From assembly GCA_027315345.1 (NCBI GenBank), contig DAHUYE010000016.1, positions 20,471 through 84,470 on the forward strand: 64,000 nucleotides of DNA, given 5' to 3'. Under the pieces are notes generated by a model. It ran no database searches and was not told the origin of the DNA. It saw only the letters and a program-made list of their open reading frames with translations. Position numbers and translations under genes: made by a program. Positions 17,009 to 28,081 of the stretch are shown here, one piece after another. Positions within the stretch are counted from its first letter, which is position 1. Every line of letters begins with the position of its first letter. The DNA is from Actinomycetota bacterium. Lineage in GTDB: Bacteria > Actinomycetota > Acidimicrobiia > Acidimicrobiales > JAJPHE01.

Positions 17009-17869
17009 GTGCCCCTCTACCGCCGGATCGAGAACCGCCAGCCCGTCGACCCCGTCCTGGTCGTCCAGCTGGACGGCTGGATCGACGCCGGCCTGGGCGG
17101 AGCCACGGCCATGGCCTCCCTGCTGGAGAGCGGGACGGAAGGACCGCTGGCTCTCTTCGATGCTGACGAGCTGATCGACTATCGGGCCCGGCGGCCCACC
17201 GTCCACATCGAGAACGGCATCAACCAGGGCCTGACCTGGCCCCAGCCCCGCCTGCTGTTGACCGCCGACCGGGAGGGACGGGACATGCTCCTGCTGGTCG
17301 GCCCGGAGCCGGACATGCGCTGGGGCGCCTTCGTGAGCGACGTGGTGAGCCTGTCGGTCGAACTGGGCGTGCGGATGTCAGTCGGCCTGGGCGCCTTCCC
17401 CGCCCCGGTGCCCCACACCCGGCCGGTGCGCCTGGCCACCACCACCACCGAGGAAGGCCTGGCCGCCCGGGTGGGCTTCGTGGCCGGGGACATCGAGGTC
17501 CCGGCCAACATCGAGGCCGCCCTGGAGATCGCCTTCCGGGAGGCCGGCATCCCCGCCGTCGGGTTGTGGGCCCGGGTCCCCCACTACGTGGCTGCTCTCC
17601 CCTATCCGGCCGCCAGCGCCGCCCTCATCAGCGGTCTGGCCATGGTGGCCGACCTGGCCCTCGACACCAGCGGCCTGGACACGGCCGCCGACGTGGCCGG
17701 CCGGCGGGTGGACGACCTCATCGCCAACAGCCAGGAGCACCAGTCGATGGTCGCCCAGCTGGAGGAGACGGTGGACAGCAGTGAGGGCACCCCCATGGAC
17801 CTGGGGGAGATCCCCTCCGGGGACGAGATAGCCGCCGAGCTGCAGCGCTTCCTCCGGGACCAAGACTGA
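17009..17869 (+). CDS. PAC2 family protein
   Basis: 286 residues of the PAC2 (proteasome assembly chaperone 2-like) family common in actinobacteria. Features are VLVVQLDGWIDAGLGGATAM, the ELIDYRARRPTVHIENG strand, and LLLVGPEPDMRW. The C-terminal helical part contains QEHQSMVAQLEETVD. The GTG at 17009 is the likely start. It forms an operon with the phosphotransferase-like gene, ended by the hairpin at 17877. Molecular role is not established for the bacterial family. Confidence 0.88.
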   Translation: MPLYRRIENRQPVDPVLVVQLDGWIDAGLGGATAMASLLESGTEGPLALFDADELIDYRARRPTVHIENGINQGLTWPQPRLLLTADREGRDMLLLVGPEPDMRWGAFVSDVVSLSVELGVRMSVGLGAFPAPVPHTRPVRLATTTTEEGLAARVGFVAGDIEVPANIEAALEIAFREAGIPAVGLWARVPHYVAALPYPAASAALISGLAMVADLALDTSGLDTAADVAGRRVDDLIANSQEHQSMVAQLEETVDSSEGTPMDLGEIPSGDEIAAELQRFLRDQD

Positions 17870-17876
17870 GTTCATT

Positions 17877-17895
17877 GTGCGGCCTCCGGCCGCAC
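17877..17895 (+). terminator. hairpin after the PAC2 gene
   Basis: GTGCGGCC, loop TCC, GGCCGCAC: a perfect 8-bp stem starting 7 bp after the stop codon. There is no T-run, so it may act as a pause or as an RNA-end stabiliser rather than a classical terminator. Confidence 0.55.
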
Positions 17896-17957
17896 GGTGC
17901 CGGCCGGGCCCCATCCCCGCCGGCCTGGCGACAGCCGGCCAATTAACGTCGGGTCCT

Positions 17958-18968
17958 ATGCGAGTTGACGGTGGTATCCCGGGGTCCCTGAGCGATGTGC
18001 CGGCGGCGGCCAAGCGGGCCGAGGAGGCCGGCTATGACGGGGCGTGGTCGGCCGAGACCGGCCACGACCCGTTCCTGCCCCTGCTGCTGGCGGCCGAGCA
18101 CACCGAACGCCTCGAGCTGGGCACGGGGATCGCGGTGGCCTTCGCCCGCAACCCCATGACCCTGGCCAGCCTGGCCAACGACCTCAACTGGTACTCGGAA
18201 GGCCGCTTCTTCCTGGGCCTGGGCTCCCAGATCAAGCCCCACATCGAGAAGCGCTTCTCCATGCCCTGGTCCCACCCCGCCCCCCGCATGCGCGAGCTCA
18301 TCCAGGCCATGCACGCCATCTGGGACAGCTGGAACGAGGGCACCAAGCTCGACTTCCGGGGCGACTTCTACACCCACACCCTCATGACCCCCTTCTTCAA
18401 CCCCGGCCCCAACCCCCATGGCAAGCCCAAGGTCTTCCTGGCCGCGGTGGGCGACGGCATGACCGCCGTGGCCGGTGAAGTAGCCGACGGCATGCTCGTC
18501 CACGGCTTCACCACCGAGCGCTACCTGCGGGAGGTGACCCTGCCCGCCATCGAGCGGGGCCTGGCCAAGTCGGGCCGCTCCCGCTCGGACTTCCAGCTGT
18601 CCTACCCGGCCTTCGTGGTCACCGGCTCCACCGAGAAGGAGATGACCGACGCCGAGGTCGGCGTCCGCCGCCAGATCGCCTTCTACGGCTCGACCCCCGC
18701 CTACCGCCCGGTGCTGGAACTGCACGGGTGGGGCGACCTGCAGACCGAGCTCAACACCCTGTCCAAGCAGGGCAAGTGGGCCGAGATGGGCGAGCTGATC
18801 ACCCCGGACGTGCTGGATGCCTTTGCCGTGGCGGGGGCCCCGGACAAGGTGGGCCGGCTCCTGCTGGACCGCTTCGGGGACGCCGTCGACCGGATCAGCT
18901 TCTACGCCCCCTACCGCACCGATTCGGACACCTGGTCCGACATCGTCGAGACGCTCAAGGCCGGCTGA
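17958..18968 (+). CDS. LLM class F420-dependent oxidoreductase
   Basis: 336 residues of the luciferase-like monooxygenase superfamily, likely using F420. It has RVDGGIPGSLSDVPAAAKRA, EEAGYDGAWSAETGHDPFLP, ELGTGIAVAFARNPMTLAS and FFLGLGSQIKPHIEKRFSMPW, which is the pattern of the TIGR03617 group. The ATG at 17958 begins it after the hairpin. An MDR dehydrogenase gene follows after 89 bp. The substrate is unknown. Confidence 0.85.
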   Translation: MRVDGGIPGSLSDVPAAAKRAEEAGYDGAWSAETGHDPFLPLLLAAEHTERLELGTGIAVAFARNPMTLASLANDLNWYSEGRFFLGLGSQIKPHIEKRFSMPWSHPAPRMRELIQAMHAIWDSWNEGTKLDFRGDFYTHTLMTPFFNPGPNPHGKPKVFLAAVGDGMTAVAGEVADGMLVHGFTTERYLREVTLPAIERGLAKSGRSRSDFQLSYPAFVVTGSTEKEMTDAEVGVRRQIAFYGSTPAYRPVLELHGWGDLQTELNTLSKQGKWAEMGELITPDVLDAFAVAGAPDKVGRLLLDRFGDAVDRISFYAPYRTDSDTWSDIVETLKAG

Positions 18969-19057
18969 GCCCGGGTGCCCGCCCGAACCGGGCGGCCCGC
19001 CGGGGCCTGGCGTCCCGTTTGGAAACACCCGGCCCCGGGCCCGTAGTTTCTGGGCCC

Positions 19058-20227
19058 ATGGGAAACAAAGTCCGGGCCTGGTCCATCACCACCGAAGCCG
19101 TAGCCGCCGAGCGGGAGAGGACCGGCGGTAAGACCGCCGATGTCGACGTGTCCAAGGTCATCCAGCTGGACGACCTCGAGCTGCGGGACGTGGGTCCCTC
19201 CGACGTGCGCATGCGCATCCTGGCCGTGTCGGCCGAGCACAACATCGACCACGCCGCCACCGCCGACACCGTCAACATCGCCGAGATGCGGGGCGGGCGC
19301 ATCTACCCGGGCAACTCGGCGGTGGGCGAGGTCATCGAGACGGGCGCCAACGTCACCCGGTTCAAGCCGGGCGATGTGGTCATCACCCACTGCAACGGTG
19401 AGCCCGACCACTACGGCTTCCCGCTGCGCATCTGGGCCTACGACCAGCCCGAGTCCATCGGCTGGTACGCCGAGGAGGCGGTGGTGGGCGACTGGCAGCT
19501 GATCCCGGCTCCGCTGGAGTCGGGCCTCAACCTCTGGGAAATAGCCGCCCTGCCCCTGCGGGCCCCGACCGCCTATCACATGTGGCGCCGGGCTCTGGGC
19601 ATCTACCGGATCAAGGTCCCCCGGGAACGCCGCTCCCATCTCAACGTCCTCGGCTTCGGCGGAGGCGTATCCGAGCTGTTCCTGATGCTGGCCAAGTCCG
19701 AGGGCCATAACGCCTTCTTCTGCTCCGGCAGCCCCGAGCGCCGGGAGGCCCTGGAGAAGATGGGCATCACCGGTATCGACCAGCGCCAGTTCAACCGCTT
19801 CGCGGCCCGGGAGGACGTCAGCGCCTTCCGTAAGCACGTCAGCTCTCTGACCGGCGGTGACGACATGCACCTGGTCTGCGACATGCTGCGCGGCCCGGTG
19901 TTCCCGGCCGGCCTGGCTGTGGCCGCCCGGGAGGGCGTCAACATCAGCGCCGGCTGGCAGCTGTCCCAGGTGGTCGAATACAACTCCACCATCATGTCGG
20001 TCAAGCAGGTCACCATCGACCACACCCACTACGAGACCGTGCAGGGCTGTGAGGCGGCCACCGAGTTGTACGGCTCGGTGTTCCGGCCCACCATCCATAA
20101 GGAGATCTACCCCTTCGAGGAGTTGGGCCGGGCCTTTGCCGAGATGCACGAGAACACCCAGACGGGCATCCCCATCATCCGGGTGGCCGACCAGATGCCC
20201 GACTCGGTGAAGACGCTGGCGCCTTAA
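19058..20227 (+). CDS. MDR-superfamily zinc-type alcohol dehydrogenase-like protein
   Basis: 389 residues of the medium-chain dehydrogenase/reductase superfamily. The GroES-like part has PSDVRMRILAVSAEHNIDH and GNSAVGEVIETGANVTRFKPGDVV; the Rossmann part is NVLGFGGGVSELFLMLAKSEG, followed by CDMLRGPVFPAGLAVAAREG. The arrangement recalls crotonyl-CoA carboxylase/reductase-type enzymes, but I cannot assign a substrate. The ATG at 19058 is the start; upstream frame is antisense noise. It converges on leuS. Confidence 0.75.
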   Translation: MGNKVRAWSITTEAVAAERERTGGKTADVDVSKVIQLDDLELRDVGPSDVRMRILAVSAEHNIDHAATADTVNIAEMRGGRIYPGNSAVGEVIETGANVTRFKPGDVVITHCNGEPDHYGFPLRIWAYDQPESIGWYAEEAVVGDWQLIPAPLESGLNLWEIAALPLRAPTAYHMWRRALGIYRIKVPRERRSHLNVLGFGGGVSELFLMLAKSEGHNAFFCSGSPERREALEKMGITGIDQRQFNRFAAREDVSAFRKHVSSLTGGDDMHLVCDMLRGPVFPAGLAVAAREGVNISAGWQLSQVVEYNSTIMSVKQVTIDHTHYETVQGCEAATELYGSVFRPTIHKEIYPFEELGRAFAEMHENTQTGIPIIRVADQMPDSVKTLAP

Positions 20228-20252
20228 AGCCGGCTCCGCTGCTCCGCCGGCT
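20228..20252. terminator. bidirectional hairpin between convergent genes
   Basis: AGCCGGC and GCCGGCT are 7-bp arms with an 11-base loop, filling the 24-bp space between the MDR gene stop and the leuS stop. It is symmetrical, so it could serve both strands. There is no clear T-run. Confidence 0.45.
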
Positions 20253-22705
20253 CAGGCGACCACGTTCACCAGCGCCGGCGGACGCACGATCACCTTCCGG
20301 GGTGCTTGGCCCGCCAGCAGCTCGATGACCCGCTCCGAGGCCAGGGCCAGAGCTTCGGCCTCGGCCTCGGTGATGGATGCGTCGACCTCGATCTTGTCCC
20401 GGACCCTGCCATTCACCTGGACGATCATGGTGGTGCGCTCCAGCCGGGCCAACTCGGGGTCGGCCTGGGGCCAGGCTTCGGCGTGAATGTGGCCGCCCCG
20501 GCGCCGCTCCCACAGCTCGGCGCTGATGTGCGGCGCCATGGGAGCCAACAGCAGCAGCAGGGTGTCCACCGCCGGGGCGACCGTGGCCCGCCGGGCCCCG
20601 TCCGGACCCCGTCCGTAGCGGTACAGGCTGTTGACGAACTCCATCAAGGCCGCCACCGCCGTGTTGTAGGACCAGCGCTCGAAGTCATCATCGACGCGCT
20701 GGATCAGACGGTGGACCGACCGGGTCAGCTCCCGGTCGGCATCAGTCTCGTCCCGGTCGATGACCGGAAAGGCATCGGGATCCTCGTTACCCACCCGCCA
20801 GACCCGGGCCAGAAAGCGATTGCAGCCCTCGACCCCGACGCTCTCCCAGTCGACGTCATCGGCAGGCGGCCCGGCAAACAGATGGGACAGACGCAGCACG
20901 TCGGCGCCCACCTCGGCCAGCACGTCATCGGGCGAAACCAGATTGCCCTTGGATTTGGACATCCGGGTGCCGCCCAGGCGGACCATGCCCTGGGTGAACA
21001 GTGTGTCGAACGGTTCGTGCAGGTCCTTGGGGGCCAGACCGACGTCGCCCAGGGCCCGGGTGAAGAACCGGGCGTACAACAGGTGCAGGATGGCGTGCTC
21101 GATCCCGCCGATGTATCGATCCACCGGCATCCAGCGATCCGCTGCCGCCGGGTCGAAGGGGACATCCCGGGACCACGGGTCGCAGAAGCGCAGGAAGTAC
21201 CAGGACGAATCGACGAAGGTGTCCATGGTGTCGGTCTCCCGCTCTGCCCGCCCGCCGCAGCGGGGGCAGTCCACGTGCAGGAAGCCCTCGTGGTAGCGCA
21301 GGGGTGACTCACCGGTGGGCCGGAACTCGACATCATCGGGAGCCAGTACCGGCAGCTGGTCCTCTGGCACCGGGACCATCCCGCAGTCCGGGCAGTAGAT
21401 GACCGGTATGGGGCAACCCCAGAAACGCTGCCGGCTGACCAGCCAGTCCCGCAGCCGGTAGTTGACCTTCCGGGTGCCTATGCCCTTTTCCTCCAGGAAG
21501 GAGATGGCGGCCGCCTTGGCTTCGGCCATCTCCATCCCGTCCAGCCACTGGCTGTTGATGGATATGCCCGGGCCGGTATAGGCCCCGCCCTCCCAACCCT
21601 CCGGGGGCTGGACGGTTCGGATGATGGGCAGGCCGTAGGCCTGGGCGAAGTCCCAGTCCCGCTGGTCCTCCCCCGGCACGGCCATGATGGCTCCGGTGCC
21701 GTAACCCATCAGCACGTAGTCGGCCAGGTACACCGGAACGGGCTGGTCGCTGAAGGGATTGATGACGTAGCTGCCCGTGAAGGCACCCCGCTTCTCCAGG
21801 GCGCCCTCCGTCGACTGCCGCTCGATGTCGGTGCTGTGCTTGACCTTCTCCACGAAGGCCTCCACCGCCGTCCTCTGATCGGCGGTGGTCAGCTCCGCCA
21901 CCAGCGGGTGCTCGGGGGCCACCACGGCGTAGGTCATGCCGAAGGCGGTGTCGGGCCGGGTGGTGAACACCGACAGGACCAGGTCCTCCCGGCCCTGGAC
22001 AGCCATGTCGAACTGGGCCCCCTCGGAGCGGCCGATCCAGTTGCGCTGCATGGTCTTGACCCGCTCGGGCCAGTTCAGGCCGTCCAGGGCGGCCAGCAGG
22101 TCATCAGCGTAGGACGTGATCCGGAAGAACCACTGCTCCAGATTGCGCTTGGTGACCACGTCCCCCGAGCGCTCGCACGTGCCGTCCGACAGCACCTGCT
22201 CGTTGGCCAGCACCGTCTGGCAGCCCGGGCACCAGTTGACCGGGGCCATGGCCCGGTAGGCCAGGCCCGCCTCCAGCAGGCGCAGGAAGATGACCTGGTT
22301 CCAGCGCATGTAGGCGGGGTCGTGGCTGACGACCTGGCGGCGCCAGTCGTAGACGGCGCCGATGGCCCGCAGGCTGGCGCTCAGCTCCTCGATGCGGGCG
22401 TCGGTGAACGAACGGGGATGTTCACCGGTCTTGATGGCGGCGTTCTCGGCCGGCAGGCCGAAGGAGTCGAAGCCGATCGGGCTCAGCACCCCGTAGCCGT
22501 TCATGGTCCGGTGCCGGACGATCAGGTCCCCGTAGGTGTAGTTCCGGACGTGGCCCATGTGGGCCCGCCCACTCGGGTACGGGTACATGGACAGGACGTA
22601 ATAGGGCGGCCGGGGATCATCGTTATCGATCTCGTAGGTGCCCTCATCGGCCCAATGGGCCTGCCACTTCTTCTCGATCCCGGCAAAGTCGTAGGCCCCG
22701 GCCAT
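20252..22705 (-). CDS. leuS: leucyl-tRNA synthetase
   Basis: Class I synthetase of 817 residues. The HIGH motif is [16 protein letters not shown], the KMSKS motif is [16 protein letters not shown]. The zinc-type pair [14 protein letters not shown] and the editing domain with [12 protein letters not shown] are present, as is the C-terminal anticodon-binding part ending [14 protein letters not shown] prefer ATG at 22705; a GTG sits one codon upstream at 22708. It is convergent with the MDR gene and divergent from the LLM-UbiA gene. Confidence 0.97.
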   Translation of the reverse strand: MAGAYDFAGIEKKWQAHWADEGTYEIDNDDPRPPYYVLSMYPYPSGRAHMGHVRNYTYGDLIVRHRTMNGYGVLSPIGFDSFGLPAENAAIKTGEHPRSFTDARIEELSASLRAIGAVYDWRRQVVSHDPAYMRWNQVIFLRLLEAGLAYRAMAPVNWCPGCQTVLANEQVLSDGTCERSGDVVTKRNLEQWFFRITSYADDLLAALDGLNWPERVKTMQRNWIGRSEGAQFDMAVQGREDLVLSVFTTRPDTAFGMTYAVVAPEHPLVAELTTADQRTAVEAFVEKVKHSTDIERQSTEGALEKRGAFTGSYVINPFSDQPVPVYLADYVLMGYGTGAIMAVPGEDQRDWDFAQAYGLPIIRTVQPPEGWEGGAYTGPGISINSQWLDGMEMAEAKAAAISFLEEKGIGTRKVNYRLRDWLVSRQRFWGCPIPVIYCPDCGMVPVPEDQLPVLAPDDVEFRPTGESPLRYHEGFLHVDCPRCGGRAERETDTMDTFVDSSWYFLRFCDPWSRDVPFDPAAADRWMPVDRYIGGIEHAILHLLYARFFTRALGDVGLAPKDLHEPFDTLFTQGMVRLGGTRMSKSKGNLVSPDDVLAEVGADVLRLSHLFAGPPADDVDWESVGVEGCNRFLARVWRVGNEDPDAFPVIDRDETDADRELTRSVHRLIQRVDDDFERWSYNTAVAALMEFVNSLYRYGRGPDGARRATVAPAVDTLLLLLAPMAPHISAELWERRRGGHIHAEAWPQADPELARLERTTMIVQVNGRVRDKIEVDASITEAEAEALALASERVIELLAGQAPRKVIVRPPALVNVVA

Positions 22706-22843
22706 CACGGAATGGTACTGACTGGCCCCTCTCCTACCGGCGGTTTAAACCCGGCCCGGCGCCCTCGGCCGGCGTGCCGGTGCCCATCCGGGGCCGGGTA
22801 GCGTCAAACCACCGATGAACCGCCCGCCCAATCATCCCGGTCC

Positions 22844-24804
22844 GTGCCCGAACTGAGCCGTCCGGTCGGCCTGGGCCTGGCCGCCCGGGGTTCGGTGCGG
22901 GAGATGCTGCGGTGGGCGGATCGGGCCGAGCGGGCCGGCCTGGACTCCATCTGGCTGCACGAGAGTTATTTCGAACGCGATGCCATCACCTACGCCTCCG
23001 CCCTGGCCGAGCAGATCCCCAGGCTGGAGATCGCCCTGGGTGCCCTCTCCCCCCTGACCCGCAATCCGGTCCTGACCGCCATGACCGTCAGCTCCCTGGA
23101 TGACATGGCCCCGGGCCGGATCATCTGCGGCCTGGGCTCCGGGCTTCCCCTGCGGCTGACCCAGATGCGGGTCCCCTATACCCCCGCCGGTGCCATCAGC
23201 CAGATCGGTGAGGCCATCGACACCATGCGCGCCCTCTGGCGAGGGGAACGCATCCCGGTCCCGGGCGCTCCCGAGCTGGTCCCCATGTTCGCCCCCCTCC
23301 ACCGGGTGCCGATCTACGTGGCCGGGTACCGCAGCGCCATGGTGGAACTGGCCGCGGCCAAAGCCGACGGCTACCTGGCCCGGCCGGCCGAGTCGTTGGC
23401 CAGCCTGGCCGGGATCATCGAGCGCCTCCGCCGGGCCGAGACCGCCGCCGGCCGCCCGGCGGGGTCGGTCACCACCGCCGGTTACCTCCTCAGCCTGGTC
23501 GGCCCCAACCGTCGGGAGGCCCTCAACCGGGCCAAGCGGGAGCCCTTCGTCATCTACATGATGAGCGTGCTGTCCGATCTCTCCCTGGACCGGGCCGGCC
23601 TCCCCCACCAACTACGCGACGAAGTAGCCGTCGCCTGGCGGGCCGAGGAGTACCACCGGGCCGCCGGCTTGTTGCCGGACGAACTGCTCGACGCCTTCCT
23701 CCTGTGCGGCAGCCCCGAGGACGTGGCCGAGCGGGCCTGGCAGTTCCAGCAGATCGGCCTGGAGCGCCCCCTCCTCCAACCCGTCGTCCAGGACGATGAC
23801 CAGATCGACGGGGTGATCACCGCCGCCACCATCCTGGGCCGCTCCGGCTACGCCGGTGCCGAAGTGGGCACCCCGGCCGCGGCGGGGGTCATCGAGGGCC
23901 GGCGTCCCATCGGGGACCGGCTGTCGGCGTGGTGGGAGGTGATGCGCCCCTTCAGTCTCACCGCCAGTGCCGTACCGGTGGCCGCCGCCGTGGCCCTGGC
24001 CGCCGCCGCCCCCGGCCCCCTGCGCTGGACCCTGGCCGTGGCCGCCCTGACGGCCGCCACCCTCATCCATCTGGGCACCAACATCGTCAACGAGGTCTTC
24101 GACGTCCGCAAAGGGGTCGACACCATCACCACCCCCCGGGCCAGCCTGGCCATCCTGCGGGGCCGCATCAGCGAGACCGAGGCCCTGGGCCTGGCCGGCG
24201 CCTTCCTGGTGGGGGCGGTGGGCATCGGCTCCTGGATGGCCTACGTCCGGGGGTGGCCGGTCATCGTCCTCGGAGTGGTGGGCATCCTGGGCGGGGTCGG
24301 CTATACCGCCCCGCCCCTGCGGCTCAAGTACCGGGCTCTCGGCCTGCCGGTGGTTTTCGCCCTCATGGGACCGGTCATGGTGGAGGGGACCTACTACGTC
24401 CTCCGTAATCGTCTGTCGGCCGGTGCTCTGGCCGTCAGCGTCCCGGTCGGCCTGCTGGTCACGGCCATCCTCCACGGGAACGAGTGGCGCGACATCGCCG
24501 ATGACGCCCGGGCCGGGATCAGCACCGTCTCCATCCGGGTCGGGGGCCGGGCCGCCCACCTCGGCTACGTAGGCCTGGTCATGGGGGCCTTCCTGGCCGT
24601 GACCGCGGCCGTGGTGGTCGGGGCCGTCCCCCGCCAGGCCGCCGCCGCCGACCTGTCCACCCCGCTCCTGGTGGCCGTGGTCCGGGCCGCCGACCTCGGG
24701 GCCAGGGGCGAGCGGCGGTCCATCGCCAAGATCGACCTGTCCACCGCCCGCCTGCACGCCGTCTTCGGCGCTCTGCTGGTGGCCGGCCTGGCCCTGGCCG
24801 CCTG

Positions 24805-24805
<1 letters not shown>
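22844..24805 (+). CDS. LLM oxidoreductase fused to UbiA/MenA-type prenyltransferase
   Basis: One 653-residue frame with two domains. Residues 1-335 are an LLM (F420-type) oxidoreductase: GLGLAARGSVREMLRWADRA, ALGALSPLTRNPV, RIICGLGSGLPLRL, VPIYVAGYRSAMVELAA. After a short linker, 362-653 is a membrane UbiA prenyltransferase: N416-EVF-D420 and D426 give the first Asp motif, N546-EWRD550-IADD554 the second, with about eight hydrophobic helices. The second motif is MenA-like, suggesting transfer of a prenyl chain to an aromatic acid. An internal ATG at 23942 could start the second part alone. It overlaps the CPBP gene by 1 bp. Confidence 0.85.
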
Positions 24806-25601
<796 letters not shown>

Positions 25602-25607
<6 letters not shown>

Positions 25608-25829
25608 GTCCTGGGCGTGGAGATCGATGGGACCCGAGTCCGCGTCGGCACCCTGGCCGCCCTCATCGTCTCGAAGCACCTGCTGAATCGCGAGAAGGAC
25701 CGCGAGCACCTCCCGCTGCTGCAGCGGCGTGTGGATGAGCTGGCAGCCGAGATTAGGGAGAGGGCGGAAGAGGGCGGGCCTAGAGGCCCTGGGCGTGAGC
25801 CTGACGGGGGGATCGACCTCGGGCGCTGA
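25602..25829 (+). pseudogene. C-terminal fragment of a nucleotidyltransferase-like protein
   Basis: An open frame entering from attL reads VLGVEIDGTRVRVGTLAALIV, then SKHLLNREKDREHLPLL, the usual C-terminal pattern of small nucleotidyltransferases of the AbiEii/antitoxin-related kind (V-x-V-A-S-L-x-D-x-I-x-x-K, then R-x-K-D). The N-terminal catalytic half is missing; the frame upstream is the tRNA. This fits truncation by integration at the tRNA. The assignment rests on pattern only. Confidence 0.55.
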
Positions 25830-26042
25830 CGACGAAGGTGGCGAGCGGCCATTCGGCATCGCCCCGGTTCAGCCTCCGCCATACCGTGTGACACCGATCC
25901 GCCGGGAACGGGCTACTCCCAGGAGTCGTGGTTTCGAGCCAAGCTTCTTTGGGACGAGCTGTCGATTGCTGCGGCGTCGTTCGTGGACAGGGTGAGCGGC
26001 GCAACTCGGCACCGCTCTCGGCCGAAAGGACCAGACTTAACC
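25830..26042. other. 213-bp gap inside the islet, no gene recognised
   Basis: Short open frames run through it on both strands but none resembles a protein. It presumably holds the promoter of the YCII-sigma pair; I see no convincing -35/-10 pair. Confidence 0.5.
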
Positions 26043-26390
26043 ATGCCCCAGTACCTGCTGTCCGTATGGCACGACGAGGACTACGAGCCCGACTTCTCCA
26101 CCCCCGACGCCCAGCGCCAGGTGGCCCAGGTGGGCGCCTTCAATGACCAGCTCCACAGCTCCGGCGCCTGGCTCTTCGCTGGCGGTCTCCAGCCAGCGTC
26201 TTCGGCGACGGTCGTCAGGTCGACGGGAGGAGAGGTATCAATGACCGACGGCCCCTACGCCGAGACCAAGGAGCAGATGGGAGGGTTCTGGGTCATCCAG
26301 GCCCCCGACATGGATGCCGCTCTCCAGCTGGGCAGTCGAGCCGCCGCCGCCTGCGAGCGACCGGTCGAGGTCCGGCCGCTGCAGGGGTGA
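26043..26390 (+). CDS. YCII-related (DGPF) domain protein
   Basis: 115 residues with the YCII/DGPF fold: PQYLLSVWHDEDYEP at the start and the signature SMTDGPYAETKEQMGGFWVI with the DGPF-type motif. Such proteins are constant neighbours of ECF42-group sigma factors. The GTG of the sigma gene overlaps its stop (GTGA), so the two are translationally coupled. Its biochemical role is unknown. The ATG at 26043 fits the family start. Confidence 0.88.
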   Translation: MPQYLLSVWHDEDYEPDFSTPDAQRQVAQVGAFNDQLHSSGAWLFAGGLQPASSATVVRSTGGEVSMTDGPYAETKEQMGGFWVIQAPDMDAALQLGSRAAAACERPVEVRPLQG

Positions 26391-27637
26391 CCGACAGCCT
26401 CGAGGCCGTCTTCCGGCGCGAGGCCGGGCGCTGCACCGCCACTCTCATCCGCCTCCTCGGCGATATCGACCTGGCCGAGGAGGCGGTGGCGGAGGCGTTC
26501 ACCATCGCCACCGAACAGTGGCCGGTCCGGGGCATACCGCCCAACCCCGGCGCCTGGATAACCACCACGGCCCGCAACCGGGCCATCGACCGGCTACGCC
26601 GGGAGGCGACCCGCACCGATCGGCATCACGCCGCTCACCGACTGCATTCAGACGACATGGAGCCGGACCACAATCCCGAAGTCGCCGACTTGGACGCCTT
26701 CGTCGACGTGGTGGCCGACGACCAGCTGCGTCTCATGTTCCTTTGCTGTCACCCGGCCCTGGCCGCCGACTCCCAGGTGGCGCTGACCCTCCGTCTGCTC
26801 GGAGGCCTGGAGACCGCAGAGATCGCCCGGGCCTTCCTCGTCCCGGAGACGACCATGGCCCAGCGCATCGTCCGGGCCAAGCGCAAGCTGCACGACAACC
26901 ACGCCACCTACCGCATCCCCCGGGCGGCCGAACTACCCGACCGGCTCGCGGCTGTGCTGGGCGCCATCTATCTGATCTACACCGAGGGCCACACGGCGAC
27001 GACGGGTAGGAGCTTGACCCGGACCGACCTTTCGACCGAGGCCATCCGGATCGGCCGGGTCCTGGCCACCCTCATGCCGGACGAGCCCGAGGCTATGGGC
27101 CTCCTGGCCCTGATGCTGCTGACCGAGGCCCGCCGCCCCGCCCGGGTGGACTCACTCGGGTTGATGGTCCGCCTTACCGACCAGGACCGCAGCCTCTGGA
27201 CACGGGCTCTCATCCAGGAGGGTCACGATCTGGTGCGGGCCTGTCTGCGTCGCAACCAGCCAGGACCATTCCAGCTCCAGGCGGCCATCGCGGCGGTGCA
27301 CGCCGACTCGCCGTCAGCCGAAGCGACCGACTGGTCCCAGATTGTCGCCCTGTACGACCAGCTTTACGCCATCCGGCCCAACCCAGTCGTGGCCCTGAAC
27401 CGGGCGGTGGCGGTTGGCTTCCTTGAGGGCCCCGCGGTCGGACTCGATGCGCTGGCCCGAGTCGATCTCGATGGCTATCAGCCTTACCACGCCGCCCAGG
27501 CGGACCTGCTGGCCCGGGCCGGGCGCACCGACGAGGCGCTTGCCGCCTACACCCGAGCCATCGAACTGACGTCGAACCCAGCGGAGCGGGAGTTCCTCGA
27601 ACGTCAGCGGGAGAACATCGCCGACAGCGAGCTTTGA
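26387..27637 (+). CDS. ECF42-type RNA polymerase sigma factor with TPR-like extension
   Basis: 416 residues. Region 2 (about 5-75) has EAVFRREAGRCTATLIRLLGD, LAEEAVAEAFTIA and WITTTARNRAIDRLRRE. Region 4 follows (about 110-165) with MFLCCHPALAADSQVALTLR and TTMAQRIVRAKRKL. Residues about 180-416 are a helical extension ending in TPR-like repeats (VALNRAVAVGFLEGP, ADLLARAGRTDEALAAYTRAIEL). This architecture plus the coupled DGPF gene defines group ECF42, which has no classical anti-sigma factor. Its target promoter is probably its own operon. Confidence 0.9.
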   Translation: MTDSLEAVFRREAGRCTATLIRLLGDIDLAEEAVAEAFTIATEQWPVRGIPPNPGAWITTTARNRAIDRLRREATRTDRHHAAHRLHSDDMEPDHNPEVADLDAFVDVVADDQLRLMFLCCHPALAADSQVALTLRLLGGLETAEIARAFLVPETTMAQRIVRAKRKLHDNHATYRIPRAAELPDRLAAVLGAIYLIYTEGHTATTGRSLTRTDLSTEAIRIGRVLATLMPDEPEAMGLLALMLLTEARRPARVDSLGLMVRLTDQDRSLWTRALIQEGHDLVRACLRRNQPGPFQLQAAIAAVHADSPSAEATDWSQIVALYDQLYAIRPNPVVALNRAVAVGFLEGPAVGLDALARVDLDGYQPYHAAQADLLARAGRTDEALAAYTRAIELTSNPAEREFLERQRENIADSEL

Positions 27638-27659
27638 CCGGCGCCGCCCATGCGCTTCG

Positions 27660-27923
27660 TCAGTCCGTCAAGGGGACGTCAGACGAGACGATCGCCGTCA
27701 CGGCCTTGCGTCCGAGGCCAGAGACCTCGGCCAATAGGCGGATTGATGCACCCGCCCGGTGGGCGACTCGAATCATGTCGTCCCGAATCAGGGTTTCTTT
27801 GGCCGCCCTTTCAGCACTAAGGCCGACCACCACGAGGGCTGCGCCAACCTCGCCGGTCTCAGAGCCCCGATACTTGTCCATCGAGCTCACTGCTGCGGAT
27901 ACGTCGGTGGGCGTGTAGCTCAT
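27660..27923 (-). CDS. small HTH-like protein, unknown function
   Basis: 87 residues. The C-terminal half, LIRDDMIRVAHRAGASIRLL, then AEVSGLGRKAVTAIV, fits a helix-turn-helix as in many small actinobacterial DNA-binding proteins. The first half is not recognised. GGAGGAATC lies just before its ATG, and it overlaps the stop of the preceding 53-residue gene by 4 bp. It may be the repressor that binds the palindromes upstream of the pair (inference). Confidence 0.65.
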   Translation of the reverse strand: MSYTPTDVSAAVSSMDKYRGSETGEVGAALVVVGLSAERAAKETLIRDDMIRVAHRAGASIRLLAEVSGLGRKAVTAIVSSDVPLTD

Positions 27924-28081
27924 GATTCCTCCCGGAGGGCGCTTGCGAGCTTGTCCCGAATTGCCATGAGTAGCGGCATCCGCGGCGATACGTCACCCCG
28001 GCCCTCGGCGTCGTTCAGATGCGCCAACGTCATCCCGAGAAGCTCGAGGGCCTCGACCCGTTCAAGCTCAACCTTGACCAC
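27920..28081 (-). CDS. small protein, unknown function (first gene of a two-gene operon)
   Basis: 53 residues from the GTG at 28081: VKVELERVEALELLGMTLAH, then LNDAEGRGDVSPRMPLLMAI, ending in a charged helix. No family recognised; it looks all-helical. The start fits a leaderless transcript because a TACAAT -10 box ends 7 bases upstream. Its stop overlaps the next gene (ATGA). A longer frame upstream has no support, as it would cross the promoter palindromes. Confidence 0.6.
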   Translation of the reverse strand: MVKVELERVEALELLGMTLAHLNDAEGRGDVSPRMPLLMAIRDKLASALREES

